Shown: positions 17,085 to 22,679 of the stretch, piece after piece | Layout of the letters: each line of letters opens with the position of its first letter | Numbering within the stretch: position 1 is the first letter of the stretch | Assembly: GCA_900542185.1 (NCBI GenBank) | Contig: UQMZ01000012.1 | Location: 17,065-81,064, forward strand | Origin: an uncultured Bacteroidales bacterium | GTDB taxonomy: Bacteria; Bacteroidota; Bacteroidia; Bacteroidales; Muribaculaceae | DNA length: 64,000 bases | Direction of reading: 5' to 3' | The notes under the pieces: model-generated | The model's database searches: none | Seen by the model: the letters and a program-made list of their open reading frames with translations, nothing else | Told to the model about the DNA's origin: nothing | Program-made: the position numbers and the translations under genes

Positions 17085-17807
17085 ATGAAAACAATCAAAG
17101 ATCCAGATGGAATAGTGTTGTTGATGGAAAACCTATGGTTGCGTCATAAGGCCGGAATACCACGACGAGAATCAGAGGCTTATATGGTTGAGTTGCCAGA
17201 ACCAACCGAAGAAGAAGATGTTGAAGTCCGCCGTTCTCAATATGTGAATATGCCCGTGGGAAAACGGTCTTGTTTAAAACCGGGTACAACCATGATTCTC
17301 GCTATCGGAAACGCTGGCGGTAATATTGCAGAAACAATTCATAGAGAATATAAAGCTCCTGAACTAAAAGAAGTAAGATATCTTTTTGTTGACTGCGATT
17401 GGAGCGATTTACGAAAACGAGAAATCGGGGATGGCCAAGTCATTCTTCTTGATTCGAAAAACGATTCATTTCCAGCTGATATATTTGATGACGTCAAGAA
17501 ATTGATAATAGTATCAGGACTTGGCGGCGAGACTGGCACAAAATATACTGAGTTAACTGCAGGTATAGCTAAAGGCGCTGGAGTAGAAAGCGTGACAGTT
17601 ATAGCTACAATTCCATTTATATTTGAAGGTGACGACAGACTTAAAATCGCAGGTTCTGCGGTAAAAAGGCTTTGCAATATCAAAGGTTTACATTTGTTGG
17701 TACTAAATAATGAAGATCTGATAGCAAAGTATGCCGACCTTAACTTTTTTAATGCCTTCAAGCAAGCTGATAAAGAAATAGGAGCCATCGCGTGTAAGTT
17801 GGTTTGA
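17085..17807 (+). CDS. FtsZ/tubulin-like GTPase domain, N-terminal half only (split FtsZ-like protein)
   Basis: 240 residues. Residues 1-65 are a non-homologous extension with an acidic patch. Residues 70-235 follow FtsZ closely: T1 loop GNAGGN at 75-80, an FVDCD strand end in place of INTD (101-105), the tubulin signature loop GLGGETGTK at 145-153 (FtsZ GGGTGTG), IPFIFEGDDR at 176-185 (FtsZ TKPFxFEGxxR), NNEDLI at 208-213 (FtsZ PNDRLL) and AFKQAD at 224-229. The protein stops right after this, inside what would be helix H7, so the T7 catalytic loop and the C-terminal domain are absent. Those parts are encoded separately at 21464-21823. It should bind GTP; hydrolysis would need T7 from another polypeptide. 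It is not the housekeeping FtsZ. Confidence 0.85.
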   Translation: MKTIKDPDGIVLLMENLWLRHKAGIPRRESEAYMVELPEPTEEEDVEVRRSQYVNMPVGKRSCLKPGTTMILAIGNAGGNIAETIHREYKAPELKEVRYLFVDCDWSDLRKREIGDGQVILLDSKNDSFPADIFDDVKKLIIVSGLGGETGTKYTELTAGIAKGAGVESVTVIATIPFIFEGDDRLKIAGSAVKRLCNIKGLHLLVLNNEDLIAKYADLNFFNAFKQADKEIGAIACKLV

Positions 17808-17830
17808 AGCATTGTCTAAAGACTTAAATA

Positions 17831-17890
17831 TGAAGGGATCACACATCTTTACCATAAAGATTCGACAAAATACAAGGACATGGATTTAAC
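17831..17890 (+). pseudogene. Possible remnant of a small protein gene (19 codons)
   Basis: An ATG at 17831 opens a 19-codon frame, MKGSHIFTIKIRQNTRTWI, which overlaps the start of the next gene. The GSHIFTIKI...RQN pattern reminds me of a family of about 60-70-residue Bacteroides proteins that continue with TWQG; here the rest is missing. Either a decayed copy or chance. Confidence 0.3.
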
Positions 17891-18137
17891 GTGTATGGCC
17901 GATGAACAACGGCAAGAAATGATACGGAAACGCATTGCTTTCATTCAAGAAACTACAAATGGATATTCTTCATTGGAAGACTATGCGCGTGACAAGGATG
18001 AATGGTTTGCCATTCTTGGCATTAACCTCCAACGGTACGAAAATTATCTTTGGCTAACTTTCTACCTTGATCCATTCGAAGAGGAGGTGTTTTTTGTCAG
18101 TTCGGCAGATGACGGACGACTGATTGCAGAGTATTGA
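17880..18137 (+). CDS. Unknown small protein of the RKRHAF family (copy 1)
   Basis: 85 residues. It is clearly paralogous to the next gene and to 22148-22576: M-I-R-K-R-I-A-F, then GYSSLEDYARDKDEWFAILGINL, then an acidic C-terminal region. The first half is helical. No known domain is recognised and there is no signal peptide or membrane segment. It lies 72 bases after the FtsZ-like GTPase half and 27 bases before its paralogue. This copy is shorter than the others at the C terminus. Members flanking both halves of the split FtsZ-like protein suggests a partner role, which is inference. Confidence 0.6.
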   Translation: MDLTCMADEQRQEMIRKRIAFIQETTNGYSSLEDYARDKDEWFAILGINLQRYENYLWLTFYLDPFEEEVFFVSSADDGRLIAEY

Positions 18138-18164
18138 ACGATAATTATAAAACGGATTTAATGT

Positions 18165-18515
18165 ATGAATCTGATTGATATGACCAACAAGGAAAGATAC
18201 GCCATGATGCGCAAACGTCATGCCTTTCTTTCTGAAACGGTAAAGGGTTATACTTCGCTCGAAGAATATGCTCGCGACAAAGACGAATGGTTCGCTGTTC
18301 GCGGAATCGCACTTAGGCTGATGAATGATTGTATTTCTCTTTGCAATTATATAGAGTATAATGATTATGAGGATTATTACATCGTTCCTACTGCAGATGG
18401 CAGACTTGCGGTAAGCCATGTAATATGGTGGCAAGATACCTGTTGTGCCAACGATGTATTCAACATCTTCACCGAAGAAAGCGTAGATGAGGAAAATATT
18501 CTTACGACCTACTGA
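18165..18515 (+). CDS. Unknown small protein of the RKRHAF family (copy 2)
   Basis: 116 residues. The core (M-M-R-K-R-H-A-F-L-S-E-T, GYTSLEEYARDKDEWFAVRGIAL) is about two-thirds identical to copy 1 over 50 residues. The C-terminal part (EDYYIVPTADGRLAV, then CCANDVFNIF) matches the third copy (EDYTVLNDEKSG, CNDEVNIF). So copies 2 and 3 are full-length and copy 1 is truncated. The stop codon lies inside the ACTGAC box of the next promoter. Cytoplasmic, acidic, unknown function. Confidence 0.65.
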   Translation: MNLIDMTNKERYAMMRKRHAFLSETVKGYTSLEEYARDKDEWFAVRGIALRLMNDCISLCNYIEYNDYEDYYIVPTADGRLAVSHVIWWQDTCCANDVFNIFTEESVDEENILTTY

Positions 18516-18546
18516 CATCTTTTGGCAGTGTGTGGCGATATCTTTG
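18511..18546 (+). promoter_or_regulatory. Promoter of the shared TGGCA class (copy 3)
   Basis: ACTGAC at 18511-18516, six bases, TGGCAGT at 18523-18529, nine bases, TATCTTTG at 18539-18546. The predicted start is near 18552. That is on or after the ATG of a 24-codon frame at 18551 and about 65 bases before the FtsZ-like gene at 18618. Confidence 0.75.
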
Positions 18547-18550
18547 CATC

Positions 18551-18625
18551 ATGATTTACAAAGATTATTTAATTAACTCTGAACCTCATCGACTGGTGGG
18601 ACGAAATATTAATTGTTATGTTTAG
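18551..18625 (+). pseudogene. Truncated 5' end of a MIYKDY-type gene
   Basis: A 24-codon frame beginning MIYKDYLINSE. The first residues and the DNA from the promoter through this point match the start region of the gene at 22669 and the short frame at 22641. The rest of the gene is missing and the frame ends inside the FtsZ-like gene at 18618. Probably a duplication or recombination scar that brought the promoter along. Confidence 0.5.
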
Positions 18626-19268
18626 AGTAGTAGCTTTAGGATATTGGGCCGGTGAGATCATAGACAGACTGCGGGCCACCGATACTTACGACGACATTAG
18701 ATTTGTCTTTTGTGATACAGACGAAAGACAACTTATGGCGCATGGTAATGAGAATGATGAGTACATTCTGCTTACAGACATTGCGCAATGCCGTGAAGCG
18801 ATTCACGATGACAATGAACTTATGGCTGTGCTCGTCACAACCCTCTGTGAAGACTGTTCGCTGCAATATGCCTCTGAGATAATGTACGAGTTATGGAACT
18901 ATGCCGACCGTACATATTGTTTCGCTACGATTCCTTTTTATGCAGGAGGTAAGAGGGAGGCTGCAATGGAAGTTTTCAAAACCATCACTTACTGGAGTGA
19001 CATTTCAGTTGCTCAGGATATGCTTAAGATGCCGGACAGCACCTTCTTCATTGATTACTATGATGCAATAGCAAAATTGCTGTCTCTGGTCTTGCGGCAT
19101 CCTCGTAAAGGGCTGAGCAAAGACAGAGATAAACTGCCGTTTGGCGGATGGGCAACGGAGAAACAAATGTTTATGGCTCTAAATGCCTTTTATTCCAATA
19201 ATCCGGCAATGGAAAGTTATTACAATGCAGGGACATTTTCATTTCATAAAAGCACGCATGAGTATTGA
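18618..19268 (+). CDS. Degenerate FtsZ/tubulin-like protein (pseudo-GTPase)
   Basis: 216 residues. The first about 125 residues keep the FtsZ order of strands and loops without the nucleotide signature. GYWAGEII at 8-15 sits where FtsZ has GxGGxGGN. FCDTD at 31-35 corresponds to INTD. VLVTTLCEDCSLQYASEI stands in the place of the GGGTGTG loop, and ATIPFYAGGKREAAMEVFKTI at 103-123 corresponds to TKPFxFEGxxRxxxAxxGI. GTP binding is doubtful. The last about 85 residues have no FtsZ counterpart. It may be a structural partner of the split FtsZ-like protein. It has its own TGGCA-class promoter. The relationship to FtsZ is weaker than for 17085-17807 and should be tested by profile or structure comparison. 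Confidence 0.6.
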   Translation: MFRVVALGYWAGEIIDRLRATDTYDDIRFVFCDTDERQLMAHGNENDEYILLTDIAQCREAIHDDNELMAVLVTTLCEDCSLQYASEIMYELWNYADRTYCFATIPFYAGGKREAAMEVFKTITYWSDISVAQDMLKMPDSTFFIDYYDAIAKLLSLVLRHPRKGLSKDRDKLPFGGWATEKQMFMALNAFYSNNPAMESYYNAGTFSFHKSTHEY

Positions 19269-19308
19269 TATGAAGCTATATGAGCTTTTTTCATAACTGG
19301 ATAGCAAT

Positions 19309-20058
19309 ATGGACGAGCGTAAAGAATCGTATTCACGAATGACTTTGGAACAGAGACAAATCATGGCGACAGGCTTCGCGTTGAAATATCGTGATGAATT
19401 AATAGATATCGAACGGCGGATAAAAGAAATTGCCGGAAAATCATCCGATGATAACGATGAATGGCGTAGTGATCAGACAAAGTTCAACGAGGTAAAAAGA
19501 CTGTTGACAAGACGTTGGAATTTGCTGAATCTAACGTTTATGCCCAGTGATGAGAATATCAGCCGGTTCAAGGAAATAAATGCCCTCCTTGAGGCACGCT
19601 GTCGACAGCTGAGAGATAGAATGCTGAAACTTAAGGAATCGTTGCCACTCGTTAAAGACTCCGATTTCGATGATGACTATGCACTTGAAGGAGAGTTAAG
19701 ATTCTGCTACAATGATGAAAATTCAGTTTTAAAATTGGATGATGACCACTACGGTTCTGATTTTTGCAGGATGATAGACATCATCCAGACGTGCAACTAT
19801 GGCACGTACTGGGAATGTATCGAACGGATTTCCCCTGACTCTCACATTCTTGACGATGGGGTAAGCTGGAATGAACCGCCATTTTATGGCCGTCCGGAGT
19901 TTGACGATATAATTATATGTCATGCCATGCACAATTTGTCAGACCACATGCACTATTCCATCCCAGACATTTTACGACTGAATGATTTCTGGACGGAAGT
20001 TCACATGACTTTTCAAAACATCACAAAGCAGGACGGCTCACGATACATCCTTTTATAA
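19309..20058 (+). CDS. Unknown protein with N-terminal coiled coil
   Basis: 249 residues. Residues about 15-125 are charged and helical with heptad-like spacing (two coiled-coil stretches). Residues 130-249 are an acidic globular region with several aromatic and His residues, including ICHAMHNLSDHMHYSIPDIL and a closing DFWTEVHMTFQNI. No known domain is recognised and there is no signal peptide. It lies 40 bases behind the degenerate FtsZ-like gene in the same direction, so probably in its operon. A perfect 10-bp hairpin at 20110-20134 follows. Confidence 0.55.
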   Translation: MDERKESYSRMTLEQRQIMATGFALKYRDELIDIERRIKEIAGKSSDDNDEWRSDQTKFNEVKRLLTRRWNLLNLTFMPSDENISRFKEINALLEARCRQLRDRMLKLKESLPLVKDSDFDDDYALEGELRFCYNDENSVLKLDDDHYGSDFCRMIDIIQTCNYGTYWECIERISPDSHILDDGVSWNEPPFYGRPEFDDIIICHAMHNLSDHMHYSIPDILRLNDFWTEVHMTFQNITKQDGSRYILL

Positions 20059-20501
20059 AGTTATATAGTCGGAGTTTGAAGACAGTAGAAGTAGAAATGA
20101 AAACAATTTAATATTTCGGTACCTCCGAAATATTAGATGTTGTAAAACATACAAGCACCTGCGAATATTCTTTTGGAGTTCTAAAAGTATTTAGTAAATT
20201 TGCGGAACTAACCAATAACGCAAAAATACGAAACAGACAGTACAGAACTAACTAAGATATTGCACTACTTGCAATGACAACCATCGGATTCGGTAAAATC
20301 TGGTAAATTCTACAAGGAATCTAAAGATGGAAGTCAATGGCAATCCGTGTATCCTCCATCGAGGACGCAGGCTGCTTTTGCTTCAATCTTGATTCCGGGC
20401 TTACCAGAGCCTTACCGAAAGAGAGAACAAAAAGAGTGTTGTGTCCTCTTTTTTCTGCACAACCGGTAACCAACTCACCGAAAGAGTTAATAATAATCAG
20501 A
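20059..20501 (+). other. Gene-free 0.44-kb segment: hairpin, promoter and long leader
   Basis: It contains a perfect hairpin AATATTTCGG/CCGAAATATT at 20110-20134, likely ending the upstream operon. A canonical promoter lies at 20171-20202. Behind it is a leader of about 290 bases for the UDG-like gene. The leader holds two very short frames, MTTIGFGKIW (from 20275) and one of 21 codons from 20328, and a repeated word ACCGAAAGAG (20417 and 20477 areas). I see no known riboswitch. Confidence 0.5.
20171..20202 (+). promoter_or_regulatory. Canonical Bacteroidetes promoter for the UDG-like gene
   Basis: TTTTG at 20171-20175, 19 bases, TAAATTTG at 20195-20202. This is an excellent match to the -33/-7 consensus and differs from the TGGCA-class promoters around it, so the UDG-like gene seems to be under separate control. 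Confidence 0.75.
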
Positions 20502-21197
20502 ATGTCCACACTTGAAGAAATTTATGAGATGCATGCTGCAGATCTAAAAAATCTTTATGATGAACTGAAAGATAATGATCTATTCAGCAATTGCTCATAT
20601 CCTCTTCTTCTCAATATGTGGGAAGAAGAGCCTGCTCCTAAAGTAATGTTTTTTGGACAGGAACAGAATGGCTGGGATTGGCCTGATGGTTATGATTGTC
20701 CAGAGAACGAAGGTGGAATAAAATATCTCACTAACCTTTATAAATGGTTTAATTTAGGGAATGGCCCAAAACCATATAATTCTTTAATATGGAGATATTT
20801 TCGCAAAATGGCAAATAAATTGTCATTATCCACTGAACATGCATTCTTATGGAATAATATCAATAAGATAGGTAAACTTAATAGTAAAGGTCGTCCAGAT
20901 GCCAAAATTACGGAACTTGAGAACAAGTATTTCAATGTTCTTGCAGAAGAACTTGATGCAATAAAACCCGAAATTTGTATATTCTTCACCGGTCCTAACT
21001 ATGACAAAGACATTCGTGCAAAATTGCCTGATGTAGAATTCTTGCCTATCGAAGGATATGGCCCTCGAGAATTTGTACGCGTTAAAAGTAAACATCTTCC
21101 GGAAAATTCGTTCCGGATTTATCATCCTGGATATGGTAACCGCCGTTCTGCTTGGTACCAAGAAGTGATGGACAAAATAGCTGAATTCTCCAAATAG
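20502..21197 (+). CDS. Uracil-DNA glycosylase superfamily-like protein of unknown specificity
   Basis: 231 residues from the ATG at 20502; an open extension upstream lies within the leader and looks non-coding. KVMFFGQEQNGWDW resembles motif 1 of the UDG superfamily (G-Q-D/E-P/N). ICIFFTGPNYD sits at the central strand, and RIYHPGYGNRRSAWY resembles the HPS/HPG motif of the catalytic pocket. The catalytic Asp or Asn of classical UDGs cannot be placed with confidence. Base composition is distinctly AT-rich compared with neighbours, suggesting separate acquisition. It could be a base-excision or nucleic-acid-sensing enzyme of a defence type. A perfect 14-bp inverted repeat follows the stop. Confidence 0.55.
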   Translation: MSTLEEIYEMHAADLKNLYDELKDNDLFSNCSYPLLLNMWEEEPAPKVMFFGQEQNGWDWPDGYDCPENEGGIKYLTNLYKWFNLGNGPKPYNSLIWRYFRKMANKLSLSTEHAFLWNNINKIGKLNSKGRPDAKITELENKYFNVLAEELDAIKPEICIFFTGPNYDKDIRAKLPDVEFLPIEGYGPREFVRVKSKHLPENSFRIYHPGYGNRRSAWYQEVMDKIAEFSK

Positions 21198-21222
21198 TTG
21201 AATTGTATTCGAAAGCTGTAAT

Positions 21223-21267
21223 TTGTACCGCAAAATGAGATACAGGTGGTGTAATTTTGCGGTACAA
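21223..21267. repeat. Perfect 14-bp inverted repeat between the UDG-like gene and the tRNA-like gene
   Basis: TTGTACCGCAAAAT at 21223-21236 and its exact complement at 21254-21267, loop of 17 bases. It follows the UDG-like stop by 25 bases and may terminate that transcript. The right arm overlaps a TAATTTTG element at 21252-21259 that could start transcription just before the tRNA-like gene at 21275. Not an A/T-tract terminator in the strict sense. Confidence 0.7.
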
Positions 21268-21274
21268 TAATATC

Positions 21275-21364
21275 AGCCTGGTGGCGAAATAGGTCAGACG
21301 CGCTTTTTATTAGAAGAAAAGTGCCTAGGAAGGGACATTGCCGGTTCGAATCCGGCCCAGGCTG
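21275..21364 (+). tRNA. tRNA-Leu(UAG)-like gene, aberrant
   Basis: The segment folds as a type II tRNA. The acceptor stem AGCCTGG pairs with CCAGGCT over seven pairs, extendable to eight with C21274-G21364. The D arm is GCG/CGC with GG in the loop. An AT-rich anticodon stem CTTTT/AAAAG encloses TATTAGAAG, and an 18-base variable arm precedes a perfect T arm GCCGG-TTCGAAT-CCGGC. With the closing T-G pair the loop is ATTAGAA and the anticodon TAG (Leu CUA). Departures from a normal tRNA-Leu: a nine-base loop or six-pair anticodon stem, G rather than A as discriminator, no encoded CCA, and a weak variable stem. It may be a functional variant, a decaying tRNA or an element-borne tRNA mimic. Confidence 0.5.
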
Positions 21365-21392
21365 CAAAATAATTCTCAACACAACAATTATT

Positions 21393-21464
21393 ATGAGCAA
21401 GTCAAAGAAGGTCATCGTAACAGATGGCAAGATTACAGATGCTGTAAGGATATACAGGAGCTGA
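21393..21464 (+). CDS. 23-codon upstream frame coupled to the FtsZ-like C-terminal half
   Basis: ATG at 21393 opens MSKSKKVIVTDGKITDAVRIYRS. Its TGA overlaps the ATG of the next frame (TGATG at 21462-21466), the arrangement of translational coupling. It starts 29 bases after the tRNA-like gene. It may be a leader peptide, a very small protein, or the N terminus of a larger product if ribosomes shift frame here. The basic, polar sequence has no known match. Confidence 0.4.
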   Translation: MSKSKKVIVTDGKITDAVRIYRS

Positions 21465-21823
21465 TGGCACGAGGTTACATCAATGCAGATTTCGAGGATC
21501 TCAAGGATGTTATTGACGATTGTATGAAAGTGGCTGTCACTACGGCAACGACCGATGGTGCGACACGGATAGCAGATGCGTTTAAAGAAATAAGCACGTC
21601 TCCGGTATGGAAAGGTTTTGAAATGACATCGGCTGACAAGATGCTGATTAAAATTTTCTGCGCAAAAGAGAGTAAGCGTCCGTTCCATGCTGAGGAAATA
21701 AACGATATTGTTGCATTTACGTCAAAGTTGCCAGCTACAATAGATGTTAAATGGTCGATAAGTGACGATTCTTCATTAGGGGATAAGGTACGGATTACAG
21801 TCTGCGCCGGGAAGACGGAGTGA
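21464..21823 (+). CDS. FtsZ-like C-terminal domain with T7 loop (split FtsZ-like protein, second half)
   Basis: 119 residues from the first in-frame ATG, at 21464. Frames further upstream run into the tRNA-like gene. Residues 4-16 read GYINADFEDLKDV, the T7 synergy loop of FtsZ (GLINxDFADVK), with the catalytic-type Asn7, Asp9 and Asp12 kept. The rest follows the FtsZ C-terminal domain: ATTDGATRIADAFKEISTSPV (FtsZ GxGxxRAxxAAxxAIxSPL), an L-I-K-I-F strand, FHAEEINDIVAF (LxEVxEAxxIV), and SDDSSLGDKVRITVCAG (DxSLGDEVRVTVIATG). There is no GTPase domain, linker or FtsA/ZipA-binding tail. It complements exactly what the gene at 17085-17807 lacks. The stop lies 44 bases before palindromic repeats. 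Confidence 0.82.
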   Translation: MARGYINADFEDLKDVIDDCMKVAVTTATTDGATRIADAFKEISTSPVWKGFEMTSADKMLIKIFCAKESKRPFHAEEINDIVAFTSKLPATIDVKWSISDDSSLGDKVRITVCAGKTE

Positions 21824-21828
21824 ATAGT

Positions 21829-22139
21829 GACAAGTAACAAGTAACAAGTAACAAGGATATGTCTTATAGTAGCGCGAGCTCTCCCCAGCTGCGCACAGAA
21901 TCGGATAAAGGCCTTGTTGATACTAAGTAGTGAATAGATATTAGATTTCTAAGAAGCATTTTGTCCGAGTTGATGCGCGGCACGGAGTGCCTACGCCACT
22001 ATACAAAGCCCAATGCACAATTGATTTTCATAAGGCATTTGGTCAGAGCTTTATGCGCGGCTAGGGACAGCCTGCGCTACTATTTCGATAGGCATATGGA
22101 TCGAGTTGATGCGCCGCTGTAAACAGTTTGCGCTATTAT
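21829..22139. repeat. Palindromic extragenic repeat cluster, copy B
   Basis: A tract of 7-base tandem repeats (ACAAGTA) at about 21829-21855 leads into 270 bases of related palindrome arms. TAGTAGCGCGAGCTCTCC starts at 21867. Right-hand arms of the form TGCGCGGC...GCCTACGCCACTA end near 22000, 22083 and 22138. It is more degenerate than copies A and C and looks like several elements or arms inserted in tandem. There is no gene in this 324-base gap. Confidence 0.7.
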
Positions 22140-22147
22140 AAAAATTG

Positions 22148-22576
22148 ATGGATATGACAAAAGGAGAAAAGTTGGCAGAGATACGTAAGAGTCTTAAGCA
22201 GCGAAATGGGGAGATTTATAGGGAGAAATTTCGCGATTATTTCAAGGCAGAAAATGACAGAATCGTAACAATGATGCGTAAGCGTCATGCATATTATACT
22301 CAGTTGATTCAGGAATCTGGCGTTAAAACGGTTAAGGAATTCTATGACAAGTTCAAGGATTATTTTGAATTATACGGAGTCAGACTCTCTTTGTTTGACG
22401 ATGAAACCGGATGCTTCATACATCTTGAACTCAATGAATGTGGTGACTGTGACTACGAGGATTACACTGTTCTTAACGACGAAAAAAGCGGAACCGTCAT
22501 TGTAAGCCCCATAGTGGATTATAAGAATCTGTTCTGCAACGACGAGGTAAATATTTTCAAGGAAAATACGCTTTAG
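22148..22576 (+). CDS. Unknown protein of the RKRHAF family (copy 3)
   Basis: 142 residues from the ATG at 22148 (a TTG one codon earlier also fits). It has a 35-residue charged helical N-terminal extension, then the family core M-M-R-K-R-H-A-Y, KEFYDKFKDYFELYGVRLSLF, and the shared C-terminal part (EDYTVLNDEKSG, LFCNDEVNIF). It follows repeat cluster B directly. Its position behind the FtsZ-like C-terminal half mirrors copies 1 and 2 behind the GTPase half. Confidence 0.65.
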   Translation: MDMTKGEKLAEIRKSLKQRNGEIYREKFRDYFKAENDRIVTMMRKRHAYYTQLIQESGVKTVKEFYDKFKDYFELYGVRLSLFDDETGCFIHLELNECGDCDYEDYTVLNDEKSGTVIVSPIVDYKNLFCNDEVNIFKENTL

Positions 22577-22600
22577 AGTGTATCTTTTAGTTTTTTGAAG

Positions 22601-22636
22601 AGTGGCACCTTCTGGCAGTCACTCTTATTATTTTTG
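22601..22636 (+). promoter_or_regulatory. Promoter of the shared TGGCA class (copy 4)
   Basis: AGTGGC at 22601-22606 (four of six bases match ACTGAC), six bases, TGGCAGT at 22613-22619, nine bases, TATTTTTG at 22629-22636. The predicted start is near 22642, which is within the ATG of the short frame at 22641 and 27 bases before the real gene start at 22669. Confidence 0.7.
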
Positions 22637-22640
22637 CGGC

Positions 22641-22679
22641 ATGATTTACAAAGAATATTTATTGCAGCATGATATATAA
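22641..22679 (+). pseudogene. Duplicated, truncated gene start (MIYKEYLLQHDI)
   Basis: A 12-codon frame whose first six codons duplicate the start of the next gene (MIYKDYFF). It overlaps that gene's ATG by 11 bases. The predicted transcription start falls on this ATG, so it is probably not translated. The same promoter-plus-MIYKDY block occurs at 18511-18570. Confidence 0.5.

Noticed and set aside
17085..17807. Reading this gene as the housekeeping cell division FtsZ
   Set aside because: It lacks the C-terminal domain, the T7 loop and the FtsA-binding tail, and the neighbours are not the mra/ddl/ftsQA cell-division cluster.
20337..20501. N-terminal extension of 55 codons on the UDG-like protein
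   Set aside because: It lies in the transcribed leader, is low in coding character, and the ATG at 20502 gives a protein start aligned with the first helix.
17085..21823. One FtsZ-like gene recently split by the 3.7-kb stretch between its halves
   Set aside because: Not fully excluded, but the N-terminal half ends with a clean stop inside its own operon and the C-terminal half has its own start with coupling. The stretch between holds four to five further genes with dedicated promoters, which argues against a simple recent insertion.
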